Shown one piece after another: positions 55,092 through 64,000 of a stretch of 64,000 nucleotides of DNA; the first letter of the stretch is position 1, and the number at the start of each line of letters is the position of its first letter. Location of the stretch: contig NZ_JAKGSB010000003.1 in assembly GCF_021568905.1 (NCBI RefSeq), forward strand, positions 186,001-250,000, read 5' to 3'. Made by a program: the position numbers and the translations under genes. The stretch is from Zavarzinia marina (GTDB lineage Bacteria > Pseudomonadota > Alphaproteobacteria > Zavarziniales > Zavarziniaceae). The notes below the pieces were generated by a model. It was not told the origin of the DNA, ran no database searches, and saw only the letters and a program-made list of their open reading frames with translations.

Positions 55092-56717
55092 TCAAGCCTT
55101 CGCGAGGCTGCGGTAGTCGAGGCGGCGGTGGAACCAGTACTGGTAACCGCTGACGTTCGGCTGCATCGCGACGTTGACATAGGGCTGATAGAGCGGGATG
55201 CGCGGCACTTCCTCGAAGGCGAGGTCGACGAAGTCCTTCACGTCCTTCTCGTAGGCCATGGTGTCGCCATTGGCCGCGGCGGCGCGGGCGCCGTCGATCA
55301 TGGCGTCCATTTCGGGCGACTGATAGCTCATCGTGTTGAAGACCGCGTTCTGGCCGTGATAGCACCAGAAGAAGAAATATTCCGGATAGTCCAGCCAGCC
55401 CGAGAAGACGTTGGTGATCAGGGGCATCTCCTTCTTGATCAACTCCGTTCGCCAGTTGGCGCCCGGAATCTTGTTGATCGTGGTCTTGATGCCGATCTGG
55501 GCCAGGCTTTCCTGCACCAGGATGCAGAGGGGTTCGTTCACCCCGGCGAAGCCGAGGTTGAAGGACAGCGTGGTCTCGAAACCGTTCGGGTAACCGGCCT
55601 CGGCCAGCAGGGCGCGGGCCTTGTCGAGGTCGGTGAAATACTTGTGGGGCTGCGGCCAGGCGACTTCGGTCGGCGTGTCGGCGGCGGCCCCGAACATGGG
55701 CTTGGCCAGGCCGAACATCACGGCGTCGATGATCTTCTGATAGGGCAGGGCATAGGCGACGGCCTGCCGGACCTTCACATTGTCGAAGGGCGGCTGGGTC
55801 ACGTTCATGCCGATGTATTGGATACCGTTGGAATAGGGCGTCGAGACCAGGGACAGCTTGCCGTCCTGCTTCATCTCGGCGAAATCCTTGGACGGCAGAT
55901 CGAAGGACAGATCGGCGTCGCCGCGCTCGAGGAGGGCGCGGCGGTTGCCGGCCGAGGGCACGATGCGCCAGATGATGCGCTTCAGCGCGGGCTTCGGACC
56001 GCCCTTCCAATCCTCGTGGCGTTCGAGCACGACTTCGGTGCCGGAACGCCAGCGCACCACCTTGTAGGCGCCGGAACCGGCGGTGTTCTGCTTCGTGTAT
56101 TCGAGACCCCAGGGGTCATCGGCCGTGGCGTGCTTCTTCACCAGTTGGGAATTGACGATGCAGGGCACGATCACCGCGAGATCGGGAATGGTCAGACGGT
56201 CCTTGCGCAGGAAATCCACGCGCACCGTGTGGTCGTCGACGACGACGAACTGGTCGGTCTGTTCCAGGGAACCGGCCTTCATCTGGAAGGTCGGGAAGCC
56301 GCCGACCGAAACCGCGCGGTCGAGCGACCATTTGACGTCGGCGGCGGTCACCGGCGTGCCGTCCTGGAACACGGCATCCTTGCGCAGCTTGAAGGTCGCC
56401 GACATGTCGCCGACGTTCATGTCCTCCGCCAATTCCGGTTTGAACTTGTCGCGGTCGTAATAGGGCACGCCGTTCGGGCCGGACTTCATCTCGTGGCTGA
56501 TCAGCCGGTCGTAGCAGTTCCAGCTCACCTCATAGCCGGGCACATTGGTGCCGACGCCGTGGATGTCCAGGTTGTTCGGGCCGTTCTCGGAAACGATCAG
56601 CAGGGACTCCTGCCGGGCGTCGGCCCTGGCGGGCGAGATGATCGACGGCGCGGCGACCCCCGTTCCGGCGACCACGGCGGCGGTCGAAGCTGTCTTCAGA
56701 AAATCGCGACGGTTCAT
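55092..56717 (-). CDS. Peptide ABC transporter substrate-binding protein, Tat-exported
   Basis: The 541-residue periplasmic protein is of the DppA/OppA type (SBP family 5). Its signal peptide starts MNRRDFLKTASTAAV with a twin-arginine motif, so it is exported folded by the Tat pathway. Family features include FKLRKDAVFQDGTPVTAADV and VRQAVAYALPYQKII. The ligand is unknown. It is the first gene of its transporter operon. Two copies of a 13-base sequence lie in the 300-base region upstream and may be regulator-binding sites. Confidence 0.93.
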   Translation of the reverse strand: MNRRDFLKTASTAAVVAGTGVAAPSIISPARADARQESLLIVSENGPNNLDIHGVGTNVPGYEVSWNCYDRLISHEMKSGPNGVPYYDRDKFKPELAEDMNVGDMSATFKLRKDAVFQDGTPVTAADVKWSLDRAVSVGGFPTFQMKAGSLEQTDQFVVVDDHTVRVDFLRKDRLTIPDLAVIVPCIVNSQLVKKHATADDPWGLEYTKQNTAGSGAYKVVRWRSGTEVVLERHEDWKGGPKPALKRIIWRIVPSAGNRRALLERGDADLSFDLPSKDFAEMKQDGKLSLVSTPYSNGIQYIGMNVTQPPFDNVKVRQAVAYALPYQKIIDAVMFGLAKPMFGAAADTPTEVAWPQPHKYFTDLDKARALLAEAGYPNGFETTLSFNLGFAGVNEPLCILVQESLAQIGIKTTINKIPGANWRTELIKKEMPLITNVFSGWLDYPEYFFFWCYHGQNAVFNTMSYQSPEMDAMIDGARAAAANGDTMAYEKDVKDFVDLAFEEVPRIPLYQPYVNVAMQPNVSGYQYWFHRRLDYRSLAKA

Positions 56718-56768
56718 GGCAACGCCCCCTCAACATTTGGACGCGTCTTGCATTTCAAGCATCGTGCC

Positions 56769-56904
56769 AAATTGCATACATTTCGCGCCGCGACGTTAAC
56801 CATGTGGATTCATTGGGAAAAGCATTAGCGAGAGGGTTGCCTGTTTTTCGCGCTGACGTGATATAGTGATTAAAAAATGTGCTATTGCTGAAAATTGCAT
56901 ACAT
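56769..56904. promoter_or_regulatory. Upstream region of the Tat-exported binding protein, with two 13-base direct repeats
   Basis: AAATTGCATACAT occurs at 56769-56781 and again at 56892-56904, in the same orientation and 123 bases apart. The region is clearly AT-rich and contains no gene. It lies between the two Dpp operons, upstream of the binding protein gene on the minus strand, where the repeat reads ATGTATGCAATTT. TGTATGCA-type cores are typical of GntR/FadR-family operators, but no particular regulator can be named. Confidence 0.5.
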
Positions 56905-56924
56905 AAAAATCGGGCAGAGTCATC

Positions 56925-57008
56925 CATCCGCCGTTCCGGCGAAGGCCGGAACCCGATGACCGGAAGGCGCCTTTCCGTCGAAGGGACCCGGCCTGCGCCG
57001 GGGCGACG
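56925..57008. repeat. Paired-hairpin intergenic repeat, copy 3
   Basis: The left hairpin GTTCCGGC-gaag-GCCGGAAC lies at 56933-56952. The right hairpin CCCGGC-ctgc-GCCGGG lies at 56987-57002. The element ends just past the stop codon of the DppF-like gene (minus strand, stop at 57017), where it may protect the 3' end of that message. Confidence 0.78.
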
Positions 57009-57016
57009 GATCGGGA

Positions 57017-57981
<965 letters not shown>

Positions 57982-57985
<4 letters not shown>

Positions 57986-58992
57986 GCCGGCACCTCCATT
58001 CGATCGGGGCCGGGCTGGCCGTCGGGCATCAGGGGCCGGTGGCAGCGCACGGCGCCATTCCCGCCCGGCAGAAGGTCCGGGTGTACCGCCACGCAGCGTT
58101 CGTCGGCGAAGGCGCAGCGCGGTTGCAGCAGGCAGCCGGCCGGCCGGTCGAAGGGGCCGGGCACGACGCCCGGGATCGCCGGCAGGCGGCCGCGCCAGCC
58201 CGTCACTTTCGCTTCGACGACGGCGCGGTCGGGCAGGGCGTTCAACAGGGCGGCGGTATAGGGATGGGCAGGCCGGGCGAAGAGGTCGGCGGTGGTCGCC
58301 ATTTCGACCACTTCGCCGGCATACATGACGATGACCCGGTCGGCGATTTCGGCCAGCACGCCGAGGTCATGGGTGATGAAGACGAGACCCATGCCCTTCT
58401 GACGCTGGAGATCGACGAGGAGGCGCAGGATCTGCGCCTGGATGGTGACGTCGAGGGCGGTCGTCGGCTCGTCGGCGATCAGCAGGCGGGGATCGAGGGC
58501 GACGCTCATGGCGATCATCACGCGCTGGTTCATGCCGCCCGAAAGCTGGTGCGGGAAAGACGACAGGCGCCGGCCGGCATCGGGGATGCCGACCATTTCC
58601 AGGAGTTCGACGGCGCGTTCGCGGCGCTTCCGGCGATCCTTCAGGCCGTGAATGGCCAGCACTTCCTCGATCTGGAAACCGACGGTATAGGACGGGTTCA
58701 GGCTGGTCATCGGCTCCTGGAAGATCATGGCGATGTCGCGGCCCAGGAGGCGGCGGCGCGCCTTGGCCGACAGCGCCAGAAGATCCCGTCCGTCGAAGGC
58801 CATGGATTTCGCCGTCACCTTGCCCGGCGCATCGATGAGGCCCATGACCGCCAGCGAAGTGACGGATTTGCCCGAGCCGCTCTCGCCGACGACGCCGACG
58901 ATCTCGCCGGCCTCGACCGTCATGTCGACGCCGGAGACCGCCTGGAAGCGGCCGAAGCGCACCGAAAGATCGCGGATTTCAAGGAGCGCCAT
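57982..58992 (-). CDS. dppD: Dipeptide ABC transporter ATP-binding protein DppD
   Basis: The 336-residue protein is the partner ATPase of DppF. Walker A is GESGSGKS, the signature is [15 protein letters not shown] and Walker B is [12 protein letters not shown]. The C-terminal oligopeptide-type extension carries [11 protein letters not shown]. Its start lies 1 base past the dppC stop codon and its end overlaps dppF (ATGA), so translation of the two ATPases is coupled. Confidence 0.94.
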
Positions 58993-58993
58993 C

Positions 58994-59890
58994 TCACCGC
59001 TCCTTCAGCTTGGGATCGAGGGCGTCGCGCAGACCGTCGCCCAGCAGATTGAAGGCGAGCACGGTCAGCAGGATGGCGAGGCCCGGGAAGGTGACGACCC
59101 ACCAATGGCCCGACTGCACGAATTTCTTGGCGTCCGCCAGCATGGTGCCCCATTCGGGCGTCGGCGGCTGGGCGCCGAGGCCGAGGAAGCCGAGCGCGGC
59201 GGCATCGAGAATGGCGGAGGAAAAGCCCAGTGTCGCCTGCACGATCAGCGGCGCCAGGCAATTGGGCAGGACCACGATCATCATCATGCGCAGGATGCCG
59301 GCACCGGCGATGCGGCTGGCGGTGACGTAATCCTTGGCCAGTTCGCCGATCACGGTCGCCCGCGTCAGGCGCACGTAATGGGGCAGCACGACGATGGCGA
59401 TGGCGATCATGGCATTGGTCAGGGACGGGCCGAGCACGGCGACGATGGCGACCGCGAGAAGCAGGCTCGGGATCGCCATCAGGACGTCCATCAGGCGCAT
59501 GATGAACTGGTCCAGCAGCCCGCGCGAGAAGCCGGCGACGAGGCCCAGCAGCACGCCGACGCCCAGCGACAGGGTGACCACGATCGCCCCGATGAAGAGC
59601 GAGAGCTGCGAGCCCCACATGATGCGCGAAAGGATGTCGCGTCCGACGTCGTCGGTGCCGAGCAGGAAACGCCAGTCGTCGCCGCCGGCCCAGGGCGGGG
59701 CGGTGAGGAAATTGTCGCGGTACTGGGTATCGGCGGCATGGGGCGCCACGATCGGCGCGAAGACGGCGCAGAAGACGACCAGCAGGATGAACAGAAGCCC
59801 GGCGAGGGCGCCCCGGTTGCGGCTGAAATCGCGCCAGAAGGCGAGCAGCGGCGCCGGAGGGGCGGGGGTGGTTTCGCTGACCGTGCTCAT
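58994..59890 (-). CDS. dppC: Dipeptide ABC transporter permease DppC
   Basis: The 298-residue permease has about six membrane segments. [18 protein letters not shown] and the loop [20 protein letters not shown] are conserved, and the C-terminus reads [16 protein letters not shown]. The ATG at 59890 overlaps dppB by 4 bases; the longer frame to 60049 has no support. It pairs with DppB to form the channel. Confidence 0.94.
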   Translation of the reverse strand: MSTVSETTPAPPAPLLAFWRDFSRNRGALAGLLFILLVVFCAVFAPIVAPHAADTQYRDNFLTAPPWAGGDDWRFLLGTDDVGRDILSRIMWGSQLSLFIGAIVVTLSLGVGVLLGLVAGFSRGLLDQFIMRLMDVLMAIPSLLLAVAIVAVLGPSLTNAMIAIAIVVLPHYVRLTRATVIGELAKDYVTASRIAGAGILRMMMIVVLPNCLAPLIVQATLGFSSAILDAAALGFLGLGAQPPTPEWGTMLADAKKFVQSGHWWVVTFPGLAILLTVLAFNLLGDGLRDALDPKLKER

Positions 59891-60897
59891 TTCTGCAACC
59901 GGATCCTCGGATTGATCAGGCCATAGAGCAGGTCTACGACCAGATTGACGGCGATGATGGTCATGGCGATCAGCAGGATGCCGCCCTGCACGGCCGGGAA
60001 GTCGCGCCGGCCGATGGCGTCGATCAGCCATTTGCCCACCCCCGGCCATGAAAAGATCGTCTCGGTCAGAACGGCGCCGGCGAGCAGGGTGCCGGTCTGC
60101 AGCCCGATCACCGTGACCACGGGAATGAGTGCGTTACGAAGCGCGTGGACCCAGATCACGCGCCTGGGCGACAGGCCCTTGGCCCTGGCGGTCCGGATGT
60201 AGTCCTCCCCCAGCACTTCCAGCATGGCGGAGCGCGTCATGCGCGCGATCACGGCGAGCGGAATGGTGCCGAGCACGATGGAAGGCAGGATCAGGTGATG
60301 CAGGGCGGACCAGAAGGCGCCCGCCTCGTCCGACAGCAGGGTGTCGATCAGCATGAAGCCGGTCGTCGGCTCGATGTAATAGAGGATGTCCAGCCGGCCC
60401 GAGACCGGGGTCAGGCCGAGAGTGTTGGAGAACAGTACGATCAGCAGGATCGCCCACCAGAAGATCGGCATGGAATAGCCGGTCAGGGCCGCCCCCATCA
60501 CCCCGTGATCGAGGAAACTGCCCCGTGTCAGCGCCGCCAAAATGCCGGCGGGCAGGCCGATGACGATGGCGAAGATCATGGCCACCACGGAAAGCTCGAT
60601 GGTGGCGGGGAACAGTTCGGCGAATTCGTCCAGCACCGGGCGCTGGGTGACATAGGACTTGCCGAGATCGCCCTGCACCACGTCGCCCAGATAGGAAAGG
60701 AATTGTTCGTGCAGCGGCCGGTCGAGACCGAGGGCGTGGCGCCGTTCCGCCAATTGCTCCTCGGTGATGCCGCGCTCCCCGGCCCGGACCTCGACGGCAT
60801 CGCCGTGCAGCTGCCGCACCAGGAAGAAGGCGAGAAGGATGACGCCCAGCAGGGTGGGGACGAGGACGATCAGTCGAGAGGCCAGGAAACGGAGCAT
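59887..60897 (-). CDS. dppB: Dipeptide ABC transporter permease DppB
   Basis: The 336-residue permease begins MLRFLASRLIVLVPTLLGVI, as expected for DppB. The ATPase-contact loop DYIRTARAKGLSPRRVIWV is present and the end reads [14 protein letters not shown]. It follows dppA by about 140 bases, a gap that carries the fourth paired-hairpin repeat, a common place for such elements to lower downstream expression relative to the binding protein (inference). Confidence 0.94.
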   Translation of the reverse strand: MLRFLASRLIVLVPTLLGVILLAFFLVRQLHGDAVEVRAGERGITEEQLAERRHALGLDRPLHEQFLSYLGDVVQGDLGKSYVTQRPVLDEFAELFPATIELSVVAMIFAIVIGLPAGILAALTRGSFLDHGVMGAALTGYSMPIFWWAILLIVLFSNTLGLTPVSGRLDILYYIEPTTGFMLIDTLLSDEAGAFWSALHHLILPSIVLGTIPLAVIARMTRSAMLEVLGEDYIRTARAKGLSPRRVIWVHALRNALIPVVTVIGLQTGTLLAGAVLTETIFSWPGVGKWLIDAIGRRDFPAVQGGILLIAMTIIAVNLVVDLLYGLINPRIRLQK

Positions 60898-60921
60898 TCA
60901 GGCCCTTTGCTTTATGTCCGG

Positions 60922-61000
60922 GCGTCATCCCGGCGAAGGCCGGGATCCCGCGGGGAAGGAACTCCCTCCCCGAAAGGCCCCGGCCTTCGCCGGGGCGACG
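60922..61000. repeat. Paired-hairpin intergenic repeat, copy 4 (dppA-dppB)
   Basis: The left hairpin ATCCCGGC-gaag-GCCGGGAT is at 60927-60946 and is identical to the left hairpin of copy 1. The right hairpin GCCCCGGC-cttc-GCCGGGGC is at 60977-60996. Because it lies within an operon, it probably stabilises the dppA part of the transcript. Confidence 0.8.
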
Positions 61001-61038
61001 CGCGAAAGAGACGAGGTGGAAAGCGAGGGGTTACCCCC

Positions 61039-62715
61039 TCACTTCATGTCGACTTCCTTGAACTCGTGGCTGCCCAGCGGGCTGATCTTGTAGTTCACCA
61101 CCTTGTCGCTGATCGGCTCGGAGACGATCGAATGGGCGATCACGAACCAGGGGGCCTCCCTGTGGAAGACGACCTGGGCTTCCTCGTAGAGCTTGGTGCG
61201 TTCCGCGGTGTCGGGGACGGTCTGGGCCTTGCGCACCAGATCGTCGAATTCCTTGTCGCACCACTTGGCGATGTTGGAGCCGCCGGGACGCGCGGCATCG
61301 CAACCGAGCAGATTGTAGAGGAAATTGTCGGGATCGCCGTTGTCGCCGGTCCAGCCCAGCTGACACATGTCGTGCTCGCCGGCCTGGCAGCGCTTGCGAT
61401 ATTCGCCCCATTCGTAGGTGACGACCTTCGCATTCAGGCCGACCTTGGCCAGATCCGCCTGGATCAGCTCGGCGATCTTCTTGGCGTCCGGGTTGTAGGG
61501 GCGCTGCACCGGCATGGCCCAGACGTCGGTCTCCATCGGCGTGGTCACGCCGGCTTCCGCCAGCATCGCCTTCGCCTTCTCGGGATCATAGGGGTAATCC
61601 TCGATACTGTCGTTATAGGACCAGATGGTGGGCGGGATCGGGTTCTTGGCCGGCTGGCCGGCGGCGCCATAGACCGCCTTGATGATCGCTTCCTTGTCGA
61701 TCGCCATCGACAGCGCCTGCCGCACCTCCGCCTTGTCGAAGGGCGGCTTCTGGGTGTTGAAGGCCATGTAGCCGACATTGAGGCCCGGCTGCTGCAGCAG
61801 GGTGACGCCGGCCGTGCCCTTCATGGTCTCCAGGTCCTGCGGATTGGGATAGGGCATGACCTGGCATTCGTCCGCCTTCAGCTTGGCCCAGCGGGTCGAG
61901 GCGTCGGGCGTGATGGCGAAGATCAGATTGTCGAGCTTCGGCTTGCCGGCCCAATAGTCGTCGAACGCCGTGTAGCGGATGACCGCGTCCTTCTGATAGG
62001 CGACGAAGGTGAAGGGGCCGGTGCCGACCGGCTCCTGGTCGACCTTCTCGGGCGTGCCGGCCTTCAGCATGGCATCGGCATATTCGGCCGACAGGATGGC
62101 GGCGAAATCCATGGCCAGATTGGCGATGAAGGGAGCGTTCGGCTTGGTCAGGACGAAGCGGACGGTATAGTCGTCGACCTTCTCGATCGAGCCGATCAGA
62201 TCGGCCATGCCCATGTCGCCGAAGTAGTCGTAAGAGCCGCCGGAGACGCCGTGATAGGGGTTGTCCGCCTTCCACATGCGCTCGAACGAGAACAGCACGT
62301 CGTCGGCGTTGAAGTCGCGCGTCGGGGTGAAGGTCTTGCTGGCATGGATCTTCACGCCCTGGCGCAGCTTGAATTCATAGGTCAGGCCGTCCTCGGAAAC
62401 GGTCCAGGATTCGGCAAGGCCCGGGCGGGTCTGGGTGGTGCCCGGAATGAAGTCGATCAGCCGGTCGTAGACCGGACGCGCGGCATCGAAGGAGGTGCCG
62501 GTGGTGTTGAGCTGCGGGTTGAAATTCTCGGGGCTGCCTTCCGAGCAGTAGACGAGGGTCTTCGCCGCCTGGGCCTGGCCGGCGAAACCGAAGCCCAGCG
62601 CCGCGGCCGTCACGGCGGCGGTCGCCAGCGTCCGCATGGCTCCCGACGACTGCATACCCGACCGCGTGCCCGATCGCATTGTTGCCGTCCGCCCCATTTT
62701 CGACCGTCGAGTCAT
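61039..62715 (-). CDS. dppA: Dipeptide-binding protein DppA
   Basis: DppA is the periplasmic receptor of the dipeptide importer. The mature N-terminus AKTLVYCSEGSPENFNPQLN is nearly the same as in enteric DppA. A signal peptide precedes it, ending GQAQA. The ATG at 62715 has a strong GGAGGG site but gives a long basic leader before the hydrophobic core; an ATG at 62637 would give a conventional short signal peptide and is a real alternative. The mature protein keeps VGTGPFTFVAYQKDAVIRYT and VRQALSMAIDKEAII. It is first in the dppABCDF operon. Confidence 0.94.
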   Translation of the reverse strand: MTRRSKMGRTATMRSGTRSGMQSSGAMRTLATAAVTAAALGFGFAGQAQAAKTLVYCSEGSPENFNPQLNTTGTSFDAARPVYDRLIDFIPGTTQTRPGLAESWTVSEDGLTYEFKLRQGVKIHASKTFTPTRDFNADDVLFSFERMWKADNPYHGVSGGSYDYFGDMGMADLIGSIEKVDDYTVRFVLTKPNAPFIANLAMDFAAILSAEYADAMLKAGTPEKVDQEPVGTGPFTFVAYQKDAVIRYTAFDDYWAGKPKLDNLIFAITPDASTRWAKLKADECQVMPYPNPQDLETMKGTAGVTLLQQPGLNVGYMAFNTQKPPFDKAEVRQALSMAIDKEAIIKAVYGAAGQPAKNPIPPTIWSYNDSIEDYPYDPEKAKAMLAEAGVTTPMETDVWAMPVQRPYNPDAKKIAELIQADLAKVGLNAKVVTYEWGEYRKRCQAGEHDMCQLGWTGDNGDPDNFLYNLLGCDAARPGGSNIAKWCDKEFDDLVRKAQTVPDTAERTKLYEEAQVVFHREAPWFVIAHSIVSEPISDKVVNYKISPLGSHEFKEVDMK

Positions 62716-62891
62716 GATTCCCTCCGTGATGCCATCCCGGGGCAGGCGCCCTTCGCGCCGCCCGCGGGACAAAGACTAGATCCGTTCCGTTGATCGTGAC
62801 GAGCGCATTTTTCCTCGCAATGCGCGATTTCACGCGATCATCGCGGGTATCGGCCCCACCGCCGCGGCCCCCGGCCGGTCCCCGAGGCACC

Positions 62892-62918
62892 GGTCGGGGC
62901 ACTGGTCGGGGCACTGGT
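62892..62918. repeat. Short tandem repeat in a divergent promoter region
   Basis: The 12-base unit GGTCGGGGCACT is repeated twice exactly (62892-62903 and 62904-62915) and a partial third copy follows. A looser copy precedes it. It lies in the 264-base gap between dppA and the divergent gene at 62980. No function is evident. Confidence 0.6.
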
Positions 62919-62979
62919 CAAGGCGGCGGCGAATGGGCATGATGTCGCCCCTGTTCCGGTTCTGCGGTTTCGCCTTCTC

Positions 62980-64000
62980 ATGCCTTCCTTCCTCGCTTCC
63001 GCCCGCCGTCTTCCGGTATTCGCCCTGGCCGCCGCGCTGCTCGTGCCGGGGGCCGGGGCGCAGGCGGCGGTTGCCGCCGTCAACCTGATCGAAACCGCCC
63101 TCGCCAGCGCGACCCAGATCCCCGATGTGAACGAACGCGGCCTGGTGGTTTCGACCATCGCCGAGGAACGGGCCAAGGCGGGTGACTGGGCGGCGGTCGA
63201 CGACATCATCGGCCGGATCGAGGACGCGCCGGTGCGCGACGACGCCCTGACCCAGGGGGCGCTGATCGCCGCCGGCAAGGGCGAGGCGGAGCGCGCCGCC
63301 GCCCTGGTCGGGCGGATCGTCGACAGCGACGGGCGGGGCGATGCCAGCGCCGCCGTCGCCTCGGCCCTGGTGCGCCAGGGCTCGGTCTCCGTCGGGATCG
63401 CGCTGGCCCGCGCCGTGGAGGATCCGGAACAGCGTTTCCGGGCCCTGGTGGAGGTCGCCCGCGCCATGGCCGGGCGGCGCGATCCGGCGGCCGGCCGCGT
63501 GCTGGACGATGCCGTGCGCCTGCTCGCCGTGATCGGCGATCCGGGCCTTCTCGGGCGGCTGCGCCAGACGGCGGCGGCGGCGGCGATCGACATGGCGGAC
63601 GTGCCCCGCGCGCTCGCCATCGCCGACAGTCTCGAGGAGGCGCAGCGCCGGCTCCAGGTCCTGCGCCGGGCGGCATTGCGCTTCGGCCAGAAGGGCCTGA
63701 GGCAGGGCGCGCTCACCGCCGCCGACCTCGTGCTCGATCATCTGGGAGAGGCGCCGGACGCGCGCGAGCAGGCCTTCATTCTCCTCGACATGGGGACCGC
63801 GCTCGGCCTCGCGGGGGACGACGGCAGGGCCCGCCAGGCCTTTGCCGGCGCGGTCGAGGCGGTGCGCGGCCAGACCCCCGAGACCCTGGACGAAATCGAG
63901 AGCATGGTGCCCGCCGCCGCCATTGCCGGCGGTCTCGTCGGCTATGGCATCGAGGCGGCGCGGGGCCGGTCCGACCCCATGGTGCGCGACATCGCGCTCC
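62980..64000 (+). CDS. Secreted helical-repeat protein, truncated at the right edge
   Basis: An ATG at 62980 opens a frame that stays open for 340 codons to the end of the window, so the gene is cut off there. A signal peptide spans about residues 1-29, ending GAGAQA. The rest is Ala-, Leu-, Arg- and Asp-rich and looks like repeated helix pairs, as in TPR or SEL1-type solenoids (for example IADSLEEAQRRLQVLRRAAL). I cannot name a family. The long antisense frames here lack such features, and only this strand shows a signal peptide. It is divergent from dppA. Confidence 0.72.
   Translation, partial: MPSFLASARRLPVFALAAALLVPGAGAQAAVAAVNLIETALASATQIPDVNERGLVVSTIAEERAKAGDWAAVDDIIGRIEDAPVRDDALTQGALIAAGKGEAERAAALVGRIVDSDGRGDASAAVASALVRQGSVSVGIALARAVEDPEQRFRALVEVARAMAGRRDPAAGRVLDDAVRLLAVIGDPGLLGRLRQTAAAAAIDMADVPRALAIADSLEEAQRRLQVLRRAALRFGQKGLRQGALTAADLVLDHLGEAPDAREQAFILLDMGTALGLAGDDGRARQAFAGAVEAVRGQTPETLDEIESMVPAAAIAGGLVGYGIEAARGRSDPMVRDIAL

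Overview
The window is GC-rich, densely packed bacterial chromosome. The gene order ffh-rpsP-rimM-trmD-rplS followed by leuC-leuD-leuB-dapF, the class 2-type pyrD, the TamA/TamB pair, many Liv and Dpp transporters and a matching EcfG-type (GGAAC-N16-CGTT) promoter all point to an alphaproteobacterium, probably a Rhodospirillales-like lineage. No tRNA, rRNA, CRISPR array, phage integrase or transposase was recognised. The region looks like core chromosome with a few accessory patches.

Layout. 1-8007 (minus): signal recognition particle protein, two ribosomal proteins, 16S maturation factor RimM, tRNA methyltransferase TrmD, then leucine biosynthesis (leuCDB) and diaminopimelate epimerase. 8008-9117: a 460-base intergenic region carrying a stress-sigma promoter, followed by a PRC-barrel protein and a CsbD-like protein. 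9178-11151: a divergent MpaB/rubber-oxygenase-like gene and its probable TetR regulator. 11415-18370: a complete branched-chain amino-acid ABC transporter (livHMGF), a small membrane protein, and two substrate-binding proteins. 18378-19886: two tandem, paralogous lipoproteins, one of them AT-richer than its surroundings. 19961-27154: pyrD divergent from tamA-tamB. 27161-28236: two paralogous small secreted proteins.

28348-37774 is the most interesting block. It is a five-gene operon of uncharacterised peptide-bond chemistry: a large transglutaminase/DUF2126 protein, an ATP-grasp-alpha-E fusion, a second transglutaminase, a stand-alone circularly permuted ATP-grasp and a stand-alone alpha-E protein. 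The fused ATP-grasp appears to have lost the residues that its stand-alone paralogue keeps. 37946-42888: malic enzyme, inorganic pyrophosphatase, an EamA permease divergent from a LysR regulator, and a flavin-reductase-like protein. 42899-44306: a ferritin-like protein and a [2Fe-2S] ferredoxin-ferritin-like fusion, which are paralogous in their ferritin parts. 44603-46243: an acyl-CoA ligase with an 18-base perfect palindrome in its promoter. 46280-51294: two small genes, a glycosyltransferase overlapping an asparagine synthetase, and a dihydroorotase-like enzyme. 51427-62715: two complete dipeptide/oligopeptide ABC transporters in a row on the minus strand, the first with fused ATPases and the second with separate ones. 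From 62980 a secreted helical-repeat protein runs off the right edge.

Four copies of a paired-hairpin intergenic repeat (near 2069, 4240, 56925 and 60922) and one long imperfect palindrome (51301-51398) lie between genes. Starts were moved from the longest possible ORF wherever a ribosome-binding site, a family alignment or a gene overlap favoured an internal codon; the reasons are given per entry. All functional calls are from reading the sequence, with no database search.
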